From contig NZ_JNIX01000009.1 of the NCBI RefSeq assembly GCF_000701445.1, positions 310,001 through 374,000 on the forward strand: a stretch of 64,000 nucleotides of DNA. The letters run 5' to 3'. The DNA is from Brevundimonas bacteroides DSM 4726 (GTDB taxonomy: Bacteria; Pseudomonadota; Alphaproteobacteria; Caulobacterales; Caulobacteraceae). The notes under the pieces were generated by a model. That model was not told the origin of the DNA. It made no database searches and saw nothing but the letters and a program-made list of their open reading frames with translations. Of this stretch, positions 1-7,649 are shown piece by piece. Both the position numbers and the translations under genes were made by a program. The number at the start of each line of letters is the position of its first letter. The stretch's first letter is position 1.

Positions 1-1172
1 TGACGCACGCCCTCGGCGGCGATGCGGGCGGCGCGCACACCCTCTTCGCCCGCCGCCAGCTGGGCGTTGGCCTGGATGATCTGGGCGTAGGAGGTGCTGA
101 CGTTCTGCAGCACCGTCCGCTCTTCGCCCCGGATGGCGATCTTGGCGGCGTTGGCCTGTTCGAGCGCCTGGGCGACCCGGCTGCGGTTCAGGCCGCCGGT
201 GAACAGGGGCACCGTAAGCGTGGCGCCTGCCTGAAACGCCGTGTTCCGGCTGAGGTTGAACGACGACAGTTCGTCCTGGCCGCCATAAGAGGCCGAAAGA
301 CCCACGGAGGGCATGAACTGCGAGCGCGCCTGCGCCACCTGCGCCTCTGCGGCCTGAAGTTCATACTGAGCCGCGAGGACGCTGGGGTTTTCGGCGAGGC
401 CGATGTCCAGCGCGGATTCGAAATCTGCGGGCACGCCCGGCAATGCCGGCGGCTGTTCAAGGTTGGCGGGCGCCTGCCCGACGACGGCCGCGTAGACCGC
501 GCGCGACACCGAGAGCTGCGACTGGGCCCCGGCCAGGTCCGATTCGGACTGGGCCAGGCGCGCCTCGGACTGGGCCACGTCGGTGCGGGTGATCTCGCCG
601 ACCTCGAAGCGAGCGTTGGATTCCTCCAGCTGGCGTTGCAGGACGCCGAGGTTGGCCTCTCGGATGCGCAGGATCTCCATGTCGCGCAGCACGTCGACGT
701 AGGCCTGGATGACCGAGCCCAGCACCGACTGCTCGACCGCGCGCAGCTGCTCGCGCCCGCTGCGCACATTGGCCTCGGCCGCATCGATGCCTCGTGCGAC
801 ACGGCCGCCGGAATAGAGGGTCTGGTTCAGGCCGATCTGGGCGCTTCCGGTCTCATCCTCGGTAATGTTGTCTGACGGCTGGACATCGAAAACGCCGTCG
901 TTGTTGAAATCGATGCCTTCCGTGTCCGGCGCATCCCGACGCGTGTAACTCGCCGACACCGAGGCTGACACATCCGGGCGCAGTCCGGCGCGCGCCTGGG
1001 GCACCAGTTCGTCGACCGCCCGCTGATTCGCCCGCTGCGCCTGCAGCGTCGGATTGGTGCGATAGGCGAGCGCGATGGCGTCCCGCAGCGTATCGGCGAA
1101 GGCCGGAGCCGCCGTCGACACCGCCACGGCGATGACGGCGACCGAGGCGAGCGCGCGCGAACGTTTGAACAT
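1..1172 (-). CDS. tolC: TolC-family outer membrane efflux protein, C-terminus beyond window
   Basis: Outer-membrane channel subunit of a type I secretion or tripartite efflux pump. The reverse-strand reading from the ATG at 1172 begins MFKRSRALASV and has a clear Sec signal peptide ending near AAPAFA. It continues DTLRDAIALAYRTNP, the usual start of mature TolC. Ala-rich coiled-coil helices with the family's paired repeats follow (AYVDVLRDMEILRIREANL in the first half). About 390 codons are present and the frame runs open to base 1, so the last part of the protein lies outside the window. Upstream, 130 bases separate it from a PIMT-like gene in the same direction; this pairing is common in Caulobacterales chromosomes. 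The family is certain. The partner pump is unknown from here. Confidence 0.9.
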   Translation of the reverse strand, partial: MFKRSRALASVAVIAVAVSTAAPAFADTLRDAIALAYRTNPTLQAQRANQRAVDELVPQARAGLRPDVSASVSASYTRRDAPDTEGIDFNNDGVFDVQPSDNITEDETGSAQIGLNQTLYSGGRVARGIDAAEANVRSGREQLRAVEQSVLGSVIQAYVDVLRDMEILRIREANLGVLQRQLEESNARFEVGEITRTDVAQSEARLAQSESDLAGAQSQLSVSRAVYAAVVGQAPANLEQPPALPGVPADFESALDIGLAENPSVLAAQYELQAAEAQVAQARSQFMPSVGLSASYGGQDELSSFNLSRNTAFQAGATLTVPLFTGGLNRSRVAQALEQANAAKIAIRGEERTVLQNVSTSYAQIIQANAQLAAGEEGVRAARIAAEGVR

Positions 1173-1301
1173 GACCTGATCCTTCGGTGCGCCAGCCCGG
1201 CGCCGGTATCCCACGAACGGCGTAGTGCGTAAGAGCTTCGCCTTGCGCCAGTTAAGTTTTTTTCACGCGAACGCCAGTCCGATGCTCGTCCAATCCGGCG
1301 A

Positions 1302-1931
1302 TCAGAGGGCGAAGGCGGGCGCCGGCGTCATTTCCTGCAAAACAGGCGGCGCCGCATCGAACAGTTCGCGCCGCGACACCCCGCCCTGGCCCTTCACATA
1401 CAGGACCGCCCGGCCGTTCGGCCCGTGGCGCTCCACGACCGCCAGCCGACCGCCGACCCGCAGCGCCGCCAGCCAGACCTCGGGCTTCACCGCCACGGCG
1501 GCCTCGGACACGATCACATCGTAGCCCTCGCCCGACGGCTGGGCCAAGAGCGCGACCACAGCTTCCACGCCGGCCTCCGCCAGAGCCGGGGCGACGACCT
1601 CCATCACCGCCGGATCGGCTTCCTGCGCGGTGACCTTCAGGCCCAGCCGGGCCAGCACCGCCGCGGCATAGGGGGCCGCAATGGCCAGAGCCGTCTCGTC
1701 CTCGCGGACGTCGAGCGCCTGGATCAGCTTGGCGACCTCGCGGGCCTGCATCAGACGACGGCCGTTGGCTATCTCGACCTCGACCTCGCCATAGGCGGTG
1801 AAGGCGCGGTCCGGGGCGCAGAACCGTTCGCGCGGCACGGCCAGCAGCGCGGCCTGCAGCGACCGGTCGGTGACATCGCTCACGCGGACCTGGCTGTCGA
1901 CCATAACCTTGCGGGCGGCGGCGAAGTCCAT
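1302..1931 (-). CDS. Protein-L-isoaspartate O-methyltransferase-like protein
   Basis: 209 residues, about the length of Pcm/PIMT enzymes, which repair isoaspartyl residues using S-adenosylmethionine. The N-terminus (DFAAARKVMVDSQVR) and the PRERF block near residue 34 are the family's substrate-side motifs. The SAM-binding region around residues 80-100 reads AIAAPYAAAVLARLG where active enzymes have a Gly-rich VLEIGTGSGY-type loop, so the cofactor site looks degenerate. This matches the subgroup of catalytically doubtful PIMT-like proteins seen next to tolC in Caulobacterales. It lies 129 bases upstream of tolC on the same strand and could be co-transcribed with it. The family call is firm; enzymatic activity is doubtful. 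Confidence 0.8.
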   Translation of the reverse strand: MDFAAARKVMVDSQVRVSDVTDRSLQAALLAVPRERFCAPDRAFTAYGEVEVEIANGRRLMQAREVAKLIQALDVREDETALAIAAPYAAAVLARLGLKVTAQEADPAVMEVVAPALAEAGVEAVVALLAQPSGEGYDVIVSEAAVAVKPEVWLAALRVGGRLAVVERHGPNGRAVLYVKGQGGVSRRELFDAAPPVLQEMTPAPAFAL

Positions 1932-2087
1932 GCGGCGGGCGTCCTGACGGCGTTCAGAGGAAAACTGGCGCGCTTATAGGGTCGCGCGCCGCGCCGGACA
2001 ATGTTTGCGACGGCCTCATTGCAGGCCTCGGATCGATCTGATAGCGAACGCGCCTCGCGATCGCGGGGCCCCGTCGAGGGGTCTCAG

Positions 2088-2161
2088 GGCCTGATGGCGG
2101 AGTGGTGACGCAGAGGACTGCAAATCCTTGCACCCGGGTTCGATTCCCGGTCAGGCCTCCA
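2088..2161 (+). tRNA. tRNA-Cys (GCA)
   Basis: Full cloverleaf: acceptor GGCCTGA at 2088-2094 pairs with TCAGGCC at 2151-2157, followed by discriminator T and an encoded CCA (2159-2161). The anticodon loop CTGCAAA gives anticodon GCA, and the T arm carries GGTTCGATTCC. Confidence 0.95.
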
Positions 2162-2184
2162 TCGCGATCTCTTCGGGATCGACC

Positions 2185-2301
2185 CTAGATCGGCGCGGTC
2201 ATCCAGCCGATCGCGCCAGCCGCGCCGACGCTGGCGGCGACGACCGCCACCGCGACCACGATCCGCACATTGCGGCCCATGAAGCTCAACAACCCAGCCA
2301 T
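2185..2301 (-). CDS. Small single-pass membrane protein, 38 residues
   Basis: Reverse-strand ORF of 38 codons starting ATG at 2301 and ending TAG at 2185-2187. The ATG is preceded by a strong Shine-Dalgarno (GGGGAGG, about five bases away). The product begins MAGLLSFMGRNVRI and is followed by about 20 hydrophobic residues (VVAVAVVAASVGAAGAIGW), giving one membrane helix with a basic N-terminus. It sits alone between tRNA-Cys and the TrmH-like gene. I recognise no family. The ribosome site plus the membrane segment make it a plausible real small gene rather than a chance frame; conservation in relatives would decide. Confidence 0.55.
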   Translation of the reverse strand: MAGLLSFMGRNVRIVVAVAVVAASVGAAGAIGWMTAPI

Positions 2302-2389
2302 GTCGTCCTCCCCGGACCTCCATAGCGTCACGGAAACCGCCGTTCATCAAGGCGGATGAAGCGTTAATGGCTTGAATTTTTAACGACAG

Positions 2390-3199
2390 TCACGGCTGTG
2401 GCGGATCGCACACATGGTGGAGCGCGATCGCCGCCGAGGTCGCCACATTCAACGAGTCGAAGCCTCCGGCCATCGGAATGCCGACGGTCCGAACCCGATC
2501 CAAGATCGCTGACGGCAGGCCCGGCCCCTCGGACCCGACCAGCAGCGCCTGTCGCCCCTCCCGCCGCACGGCCGTAAGAGGCTCTCGCGCCGACGGCGAC
2601 AGGGCGATCACCTCAAATCCGGCCGCCTCCAGCTGCTCGATCAGGATCGCGGGCGGCCCCGAGATGGCCGTCGGCGTCCTCAGCACCGCGCCCACCGAGA
2701 CCCGAATGCTCTTGCGGTAAAAGGGGTCGCAGCAGCGGTCATCCCTCAGCACCGCCGCCGCGCCAAACGCCGCCGCGTTGCGAAACAGCCCGCCCATGTT
2801 GTCGTGATTGCCGACGCCCGACACCGCCAGCACCACGGCCCGCTCGCCCAGCTGTCGCAGAATCGTTTCGCCATCCGAAGGGACCGGCTTCTCACCAAGC
2901 GCCAGCATGCCTCGATGCAGCTCGAACCCCGCGATCCGGTCCAGCACCGCCTGCGACGCCGCATAGACCGGCACGCCGTCCGGAACCCGCGCCAGCAGCT
3001 CTGCCCGGCGCTCGATCCGGTGCGCCGCCATCAAGACCGCCCTCGGCCGACACAGCGACTGCGGCGACAGCAGCACGTTCAGCACCACCTCGCCCTCGGC
3101 AATGAACAGCCCCTCGCGCCCCGTCAGATCGCGCTCGCGGATGTCGCGGAAGGCGGCGACGCGGGGATCGTCGGGGTCTTCGACAGGCAGGATCGACAC
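2390..3199 (-). CDS. TrmH/SpoU-family RNA methyltransferase
   Basis: SAM-dependent 2'-O-ribose methyltransferase of the SPOUT superfamily, acting on rRNA or tRNA. The C-terminal half has the SpoU signatures: VSGVGNHDNMGGLFRNAAAFGA (motif 1, roughly residues 125-146), LLVGSEGPGLP (motif 2, about 220-230) and IPMAGGFDSLNVATSAAIAL (motif 3, the knot). The N-terminal half is the substrate-binding domain with DPDDPRVAAFRDIRERDLTGREG. The frame extends upstream to 3340, but that extension is the antisense of tRNA-Asn, so I start at the GTG at 3199 (VSILPVEDP). The exact target base cannot be told. At 269 residues it has normal length. Confidence 0.88.
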   Translation of the reverse strand: MSILPVEDPDDPRVAAFRDIRERDLTGREGLFIAEGEVVLNVLLSPQSLCRPRAVLMAAHRIERRAELLARVPDGVPVYAASQAVLDRIAGFELHRGMLALGEKPVPSDGETILRQLGERAVVLAVSGVGNHDNMGGLFRNAAAFGAAAVLRDDRCCDPFYRKSIRVSVGAVLRTPTAISGPPAILIEQLEAAGFEVIALSPSAREPLTAVRREGRQALLVGSEGPGLPSAILDRVRTVGIPMAGGFDSLNVATSAAIALHHVCDPPQP

Positions 3200-3264
3200 G
3201 GATGAGATTTCCCGTTGCGCGACGCGGAAAGCCGCTGCTATAGGCGCGCCTCCCGAGCAGCTGT

Positions 3265-3339
3265 TCCGCGGTAGCTCAGTGGTAGAGCAGCCGACTGTTA
3301 ATCGGCTGGTCGTAGGTTCGAATCCTACCCGCGGAGCCA
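3265..3339 (+). tRNA. tRNA-Asn (GTT)
   Basis: Acceptor TCCGCGG (3265-3271) pairs with CCGCGGA (3329-3335), followed by discriminator G and an encoded CCA (3337-3339). The anticodon loop CTGTTAA gives GTT. The 3' end of this gene marks the change from chromosomal genes to accessory DNA and is a plausible integration target, as tRNA 3' ends commonly are. Confidence 0.95.
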
Positions 3340-3731
3340 CTTGGCTGTCTAGTGTGTTGTTTTCTTTCAGATTTCTTGTCTGAATGACCGCTTACCCACC
3401 AGGCTACCCACCAGGCAAACATCACCGGTCGCTCGGCTTCACCGGCTTTCAGTGCGTTTCAGCGCTCGAACACGGCACTCCCCGTGCACGATTTTTCTGC
3501 GGGGAAGCATGTCGGATTTGCCTCTCGGTCTGCAGGCAGGCGATCTGAGTCGACCGACTAGCCTGCAGACGCGGTCGTTTCATTCTGTTTTGGCATATTC
3601 CCAAACACGGGGACGGCACGACATCGTCGCTAAGGGGGTGCAGGGTCCCTAGGGCTTGGGTAGATAGGCGTTTCACGAGTTCGGTCGGCGCAGGCCCCGG
3701 TCGCGCAGTCAACCAGCGAGAGGCTTAGGGC
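3340..3731. other. Gene-free stretch right of tRNA-Asn
   Basis: No convincing coding frame. It holds a 12-bp tandem direct repeat (TACCCACCAGGC twice, 3393-3404 and 3405-3416) and a nested inverted repeat at 3528-3570. It starts exactly at the tRNA end, where one would look for an island border. No integrase remnant was recognised. Confidence 0.6.
3528..3570. repeat. Nested perfect inverted repeat
   Basis: Outer arms GTCTGCAGGC (3528-3537) and GCCTGCAGAC (3561-3570) are perfect 10-bp inverted repeats separated by 23 bases. Within that spacer, AGTCG-AC-CGACT forms a second small palindrome. There is no T-run on either side, so a terminator is unlikely. An operator or recombinase-binding site is possible. 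Confidence 0.6.
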
Positions 3732-4523
3732 ATGAGAGCGCGTTCCACACTGGCTGCGGCCGTGGCTTTAAGCCTGTTCGGCGGGGCGGCGGTCGCCCAC
3801 GACTTCTTTCTCGCGCCGGAGCGCTTCGTCAGGCCCGCTGGCCAGCCGCTGATTGTTCATGCAACCTCGTCGTCTGATTTCCCTGCCCTCAACATCGGTT
3901 CGCAGCCCACGCGCATCGCCGATCTTCAAGCTCTCGTTGCTGGCCGCCCCGCGGATGTCACGGTCACGGCTCAGCCCCAGTCTCTCCGTTTGACGGTGTC
4001 CAGCGAAAGTCAGGGAATGGCGTCGGTGACGCTGCAGACCATTTGGGGCGAAACGAGCTGGAGGCCGGACCAGGTCGACACCTATCTGGAGGAGCATCCC
4101 TTCAAGGCCGAAGAGGTTGCGACGGTGCGGCGTCTGCTGCCAGAAGGCGCGACACTCCAGATCCGGTCGCGCAGACTTGCCAAGACGTTTGTCTGTTTCC
4201 AGACGTGCACCCCGGCGGTGAACGGCGCTGGAGGGCTGGAAGTGGAGTTCCTTCCGGAGTTCGAGCCCGGCCGGACTGCTCCGACCCGCTTCCAGCTGGT
4301 CCGCAATGGTAATCCGATGTCGGCCCATCCGGTGACGATCAGGTTCGGTCAGGACCAACGCCGTGAGGTTCAAACCGATGGGAACGGCCGGCTCGAGCTA
4401 CCCGAGGGCACTATAGGTCCCGTCATGCTGGTGGCCGCGACGCTTGACGCTCCGACCGAGGGCGGAGGACGTTTCACCACCAATAACGCAACACTGACGT
4501 TTGAAGTGGCAACGGACCGATAG
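3732..4523 (+). CDS. DUF4198 periplasmic protein
   Basis: 263 residues with a signal peptide (MRARSTLAAAVALSLFGGAAVAH, cleavage before HDFFLAPERF). The mature start HDFFLAPERF, the central TSWRPDQVDTYLEEH region and the C-terminal beta-sandwich part with VTIRFGQDQRREVQTDGNGRLEL match the DUF4198 family. These are exported proteins often found with metal uptake or resistance genes, and they have an invariant His at the mature N-terminus. Two cysteines (CFQTC, near residue 157) could form a disulfide. It stands alone upstream of the mer/czc cluster and reads rightward, away from tRNA-Asn. The family call is good; its role here, probably metal-related, is inferred from context only. Confidence 0.75.
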   Translation: MRARSTLAAAVALSLFGGAAVAHDFFLAPERFVRPAGQPLIVHATSSSDFPALNIGSQPTRIADLQALVAGRPADVTVTAQPQSLRLTVSSESQGMASVTLQTIWGETSWRPDQVDTYLEEHPFKAEEVATVRRLLPEGATLQIRSRRLAKTFVCFQTCTPAVNGAGGLEVEFLPEFEPGRTAPTRFQLVRNGNPMSAHPVTIRFGQDQRREVQTDGNGRLELPEGTIGPVMLVAATLDAPTEGGGRFTTNNATLTFEVATDR

Positions 4524-4781
4524 ACTGTCGCGGCCAACATTGCTTCGTCGGCGGCCGCCTACACCGGCGTTTGCAGGAAGTCGCAAGCGTCGATGGAGGC
4601 GCTTTGCTGCGTTACGCCTTCGAGCTGCGGCTGTGCTCATCAGCCCGACTGGGACTGCAAAAGCCGTCTAAAACCTCCCGTCACAGCACAGTCTGCCACG
4701 GATAGTCCGACATCACATCCTGGCCGACCTAATCGATAGCAGACCTAGCGCAACGGCGCTCCCAAAGCCGCACATCCGGCT

Positions 4782-5543
4782 TCACATGGCCATCGTGCCA
4801 GCTTGGCCGTATGTCATAAACGCCATCCACACCGCCATGGCGAGCATCATCAGGTTCTCGGTCAGCGACAAGAAGCCTAGCGGCACATTGCTGTCGCCGC
4901 CGACGCAGGCGCACTTCAGCTCGCGCTTGTCGATGTAGACGGCCTTGAACACCGAGACCGCGCCGATGCCGCCAATGAACAGGGCGACCGGGACCGACAG
5001 CCAGGTCAGCACCCCTGCCAACATCAGCGCCCCCGCTCCGAACTCGGCGAAGGGGTAGACCTTGCCGTAGGGCACCCAGCGTTTGGCCAACAGGTCGTAG
5101 TTCAGGAACATGGACGAGAAGCTCTCGATGTTCTGGAGCTTCAGCATGGCCAGCGCCATCATCGACAAGGCGATGAACCATTCTCCGGCGCGGAGGGTCA
5201 GCGGCGTGCCGTAGACTGTCAGGCTGAGCATGGCCGCCATGACCGCCGTGGTCAGGAAGACGACCAGGACCGGCGTATAGGTCGTCGCCTTGGGGTCGCG
5301 CACTTTCAGTCCGAGAAAACGGCGCAGGTCGTCGTGACCTCCGATCCTCCGTCCGTCGATGACAACTTGGGGCGTGGTCATGACCCCGTGTTCGGCCTTG
5401 AAGGCGTCCACCTGCTCGCGGGTGGTCAGCCAGTGGTCCTCGACCTTGTAGCCTCGGCTCTTCAACAGGTGACGGGCTTTCAGCCCCCAGGGACAGGTGT
5501 GGTCGGGCATCACCATGCGGTGGATGGTGGCGGTCTTGCTCAT
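4782..5543 (-). CDS. Glutaredoxin-MauE/DoxX-like membrane fusion protein
   Basis: 253 residues in two parts. Residues 1-80 are a glutaredoxin-like domain with CPWG in the active-site position (Cys17) and TTPQVVIDGRRIGG, the cis-Pro and glutathione-site region. From about residue 90 on there are four or five hydrophobic helices of the MauE/DoxX redox-membrane type. A CACVGG pair faces the end of one helix, near residue 216. Such fusions are predicted to move electrons or thiols across the inner membrane. The gene is driven by a near-perfect mer-type promoter 37 bases upstream, so it probably belongs to a mercury regulon. Its divergent merR partner has been split by the transposon. The substrate is not known to me. 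Confidence 0.75.
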   Translation of the reverse strand: MSKTATIHRMVMPDHTCPWGLKARHLLKSRGYKVEDHWLTTREQVDAFKAEHGVMTTPQVVIDGRRIGGHDDLRRFLGLKVRDPKATTYTPVLVVFLTTAVMAAMLSLTVYGTPLTLRAGEWFIALSMMALAMLKLQNIESFSSMFLNYDLLAKRWVPYGKVYPFAEFGAGALMLAGVLTWLSVPVALFIGGIGAVSVFKAVYIDKRELKCACVGGDSNVPLGFLSLTENLMMLAMAVWMAFMTYGQAGTMAM

Positions 5544-5579
5544 GTCGGCCTCCGTGATCTTCTCAATCCGAGGCGCACT

Positions 5580-5610
5580 CCTTAAGTTCCGTATCGTGAT
5601 ACGGAGTCAA
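5580..5610 (-). promoter_or_regulatory. MerR-type promoter/operator (merOP-like)
   Basis: Reading leftward: -35 TTGACT (5605-5610), a 19-base spacer, and -10 TTAAGG (5580-5585). The spacer contains the dyad CCGTA-N6-TACGG, the same arms and spacing I recall for the Tn501 mer operator. The full palindrome on the + strand is TCCGTATCGTGATACGGA (5588-5605). The over-long 19-bp spacer is diagnostic of promoters untwisted by MerR-family activators. It drives the glutaredoxin-MauE gene. On the opposite side an ATG (5613) begins the broken merR. Confidence 0.88.
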
Positions 5611-5612
5611 GC

Positions 5613-5624
5613 ATGAATGTTCGG
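5613..5624 (+). pseudogene. merR: merR 5' fragment (first four codons) cut by the transposon
   Basis: ATG AAT GTT CGG directly right of the mer-type operator, ending exactly at the left terminal repeat of the 10.5-kb element. The continuation is found in frame at 16127, right after the other terminal repeat (DRTIAGLAREGGVGVETVRF). Confidence 0.7.
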
Positions 5625-5643
5625 AGGTGGTGACGCAGTTTGA
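5625..5643 (+). repeat. Left terminal inverted repeat of the transposon
   Basis: AGGTGGTGACGCAGTTTGA, read inward. It is identical over 19 bases to the inward-read right end at 16108-16126; similarity stops at base 20. Confidence 0.85.
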
Positions 5644-5700
5644 ACTTAGGGGTTAGGTATCGTGATCCAAACGATGCCAGGGGATGGGGGTCTGGGTCGT

Positions 5701-6930
5701 CTAGGGGTAGTAGCCCCGCTTGAAATAGTCCCCCAGGCAGACGTTACAAATCGAATGGTCATCGGGCTGTATGGCGACCGATGCGGCGATCGCGTCTTCC
5801 AGCGAATAGTAGGGCATCCAGACCCCCGACGACTTGGCACCGGCCTTGCGGCCCTGGCCGTCGCGGCAAAAAGCGCATTCTGCTTTGTGAACCTTGGTAG
5901 ATTGGTGCGTGGTGCTCGAATAAACCCAATGCGACGGGGCCAGCACGACATCGTCGTCCGAAACTTCGATCAGGATCGGCTCGGACGGCGGCTCTTCGCC
6001 CTGCTCGGACTCCACCAGTCGGCGTTCGGCCGTGAAGTCGTCCGCCATCGTGAGCATGTCGGCGACCGACCAGAGCCGCGTTGCAAGGCCGGCCGCGATC
6101 GCCGCCGGGTCCCTCTTGATCCATTGGCGGCTGCGCGTTCCATCGGGCTGAAGGCGAGGCCGCATCGGGCGCGGAATCCAACAGTAGTTGTGATAGACGG
6201 CCCACATGGCGATGTGCCGCTCGTGGTTCAGCATCGTTTTGGAGAAGGCGTTGGTCTTCCGGTTGAAGCGCCGGTTTCCCATTCGCAGATTCAGATTCTG
6301 GCGCTCGATGTATGACGTGTGGGTGTCTTCGACGCGCCAGTCGCCGGAGCCCTTTTTTCGATTGGCGCCGATGTAGCGTCCGCCCGGCGCCTTGTTCCCG
6401 TTCTTGTCCTGCTTGTCGTATTGCTTCTCCAGGATGCCGTAGTCAGCGTCCGCGCCAAACGCGTTCCTGAAAGCCTTCGTGTAGGCCTTCAGGCCATCGG
6501 TCGCGAGGTGCGGCCGAACGACGAACCCGCCGTCCGGGCTCCGTTCCAATTTCCCCGCCACGTTCTTTAGGAACTCGCTGGCGTTGAGAGCGTCCTGATC
6601 GCCGAGGTGGTATTCGAAGATCAGCTTAAAATCCGCGCACATGGCGAGGTAGGTCCAGACACGGCCAGCGCCCTCGGGTGGGTCGATCATGTCCGACAAG
6701 TTCTTTTCCTTCGCCCCAACGAACGAATGCAGTTCGTCGGCTTGGATGTTGGCGATGTGCAGATTCTTGAGCGTCTTCATGTGGGCGATGGCCCAATCAC
6801 CGACTTCGGCGAACAGCTTGGCGACGGTGTTCTGACTGACGTCGAAGATGCGCTCGCAGGAACGCTGCGACATGCCCTCGCACAGGCAATGAAGCATACG
6901 AACGCGCAGGTCCTGTGGCTTCCGGTTCAT
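5701..6930 (-). CDS. IS1-family-like transposase with C-terminal Cys/His extension
   Basis: 409 residues. The N-terminal helix-turn-helix (GMSQRSCERIFDVSQNTVAKL, about residues 19-39) is followed by a DDE core: ADELHSF (D65), HLATDGLKAY (D145) and TSYIERQNLNLRM (E209). The last runs into RRFNRKTNAFSK and HERHIAMWAVYHNYC, the IS1-type end of the catalytic domain. From about residue 330 an extra domain has H348, C352, C355, C395 and C398 in an H-x3-C-x2-C ... C-x2-C layout, likely zinc-binding; IS1 transposases do not normally carry it. The stop codon lies 57 bases inside the left terminal repeat. It is presumed to mobilise the whole 10.5-kb unit. No frameshift is needed to read it, unlike classical IS1. 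Confidence 0.82.
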   Translation of the reverse strand: MNRKPQDLRVRMLHCLCEGMSQRSCERIFDVSQNTVAKLFAEVGDWAIAHMKTLKNLHIANIQADELHSFVGAKEKNLSDMIDPPEGAGRVWTYLAMCADFKLIFEYHLGDQDALNASEFLKNVAGKLERSPDGGFVVRPHLATDGLKAYTKAFRNAFGADADYGILEKQYDKQDKNGNKAPGGRYIGANRKKGSGDWRVEDTHTSYIERQNLNLRMGNRRFNRKTNAFSKTMLNHERHIAMWAVYHNYCWIPRPMRPRLQPDGTRSRQWIKRDPAAIAAGLATRLWSVADMLTMADDFTAERRLVESEQGEEPPSEPILIEVSDDDVVLAPSHWVYSSTTHQSTKVHKAECAFCRDGQGRKAGAKSSGVWMPYYSLEDAIAASVAIQPDDHSICNVCLGDYFKRGYYP

Positions 6931-7181
6931 GGCGTGGAGCCCGCCCGCGCGATCACGAACGTGTAGAACTCGTCAACTTGGAGGCCGGAGCCTGCGCCTT
7001 GATCGATCGAGGTTGCGACCGGTTCGCTCGACGGTGAACCGACGTCATCCGCTGTCGGCTGGCACAGCGTCTCTTCAGGCGTCCCTTCCATGCTCCATCC
7101 TCCTCACTCTCGCTCGGGAATGAGGCGACTTCATAAAGCAGCGACATGTCTAGGTCAACGATATATCGGCGTATCACCGTA

Positions 7182-7256
7182 TGTCAATATTCTTGACGTA
7201 GAACACCCTCGAATGTCAGGATTCACGACATAGACCCGGTGTCACGGTTCGTGACA
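7182..7256 (+). promoter_or_regulatory. Three operator-like dyads upstream of the arsR-type gene
   Basis: Three related partial palindromes, each starting TGTCA, lie at 7182, 7214 and 7240. The last is perfect: GTCACG-GTT-CGTGAC (7241-7255). The others read TGTCA-atattc-TTGAC and TGTCA-ggattc-ACGACA. They sit 70-145 bases upstream of the ArsR-family start codon (7327). The rest of the 6931-7326 stretch holds no gene that I can see. They are probably sites for that repressor. Confidence 0.5.
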
Positions 7257-7326
7257 GATGAACACCTTGACGAACAACGGATTTTCGGTAGAGTCCGAAG
7301 TTCAACGTATCGGAGGAGTCCGAATT

Positions 7327-7644
7327 ATGGATATGGCAGTCGTGATGATGGGCTTCTCGGCCCTTTCGACCGTGTCGCGGGTAGAGATTCTTCGGCTTCT
7401 CGCCAAAGAGGCGCCGCCGGAGGGCATGAAGTCCGGCGACATTGCGAAACGGCTGGGGGTCGCGCAGAACACCCTCTCTACCCAGTTGATGATGCTGTCC
7501 CATGCCCGATTGGTTCAGTATCAGCGGGACGGCCGGTCCATCCTCTATCGCGTGGACCAGGAGAACCTTCAGGCGTTGTCGGACTTCCTTTTGAAGGAAT
7601 GCGTTGGCCTGCCGCGCGCCCGACCGACGCGCAAAGCCGCCTAG
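7327..7644 (+). CDS. ArsR/SmtB-family transcriptional repressor
   Basis: 105 residues with the winged helix-turn-helix of ArsR proteins: ALSTVSRVEILRLLAKE (dimer helix and helix 2), GDIAKRLGVAQNTLSTQLMMLSHARLVQYQRDGRSILYRV (recognition helix and wing). I start at the ATG at 7327, which has GGAGGAG eight bases upstream; the frame extends to an ATG at 7258 without a ribosome site and overlapping the operator dyads. The only cysteine is in the C-terminal LLKECVGLP, so a classic As or Cd thiolate site (CVC) is absent and the inducer is unclear. It is convergent with the cadR-like gene, 5 bases apart. It may regulate itself or the transposon cargo. Confidence 0.8.
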   Translation: MDMAVVMMGFSALSTVSRVEILRLLAKEAPPEGMKSGDIAKRLGVAQNTLSTQLMMLSHARLVQYQRDGRSILYRVDQENLQALSDFLLKECVGLPRARPTRKAA

Positions 7645-7649
7645 CCGGG

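Noticed and set aside
3199..3340. Upstream extension of the TrmH frame reading APRVGFEPTTSRLT
   Set aside because: It is the antisense translation of tRNA-Asn, a frequent false N-terminus; the gene is started at the GTG at 3199.
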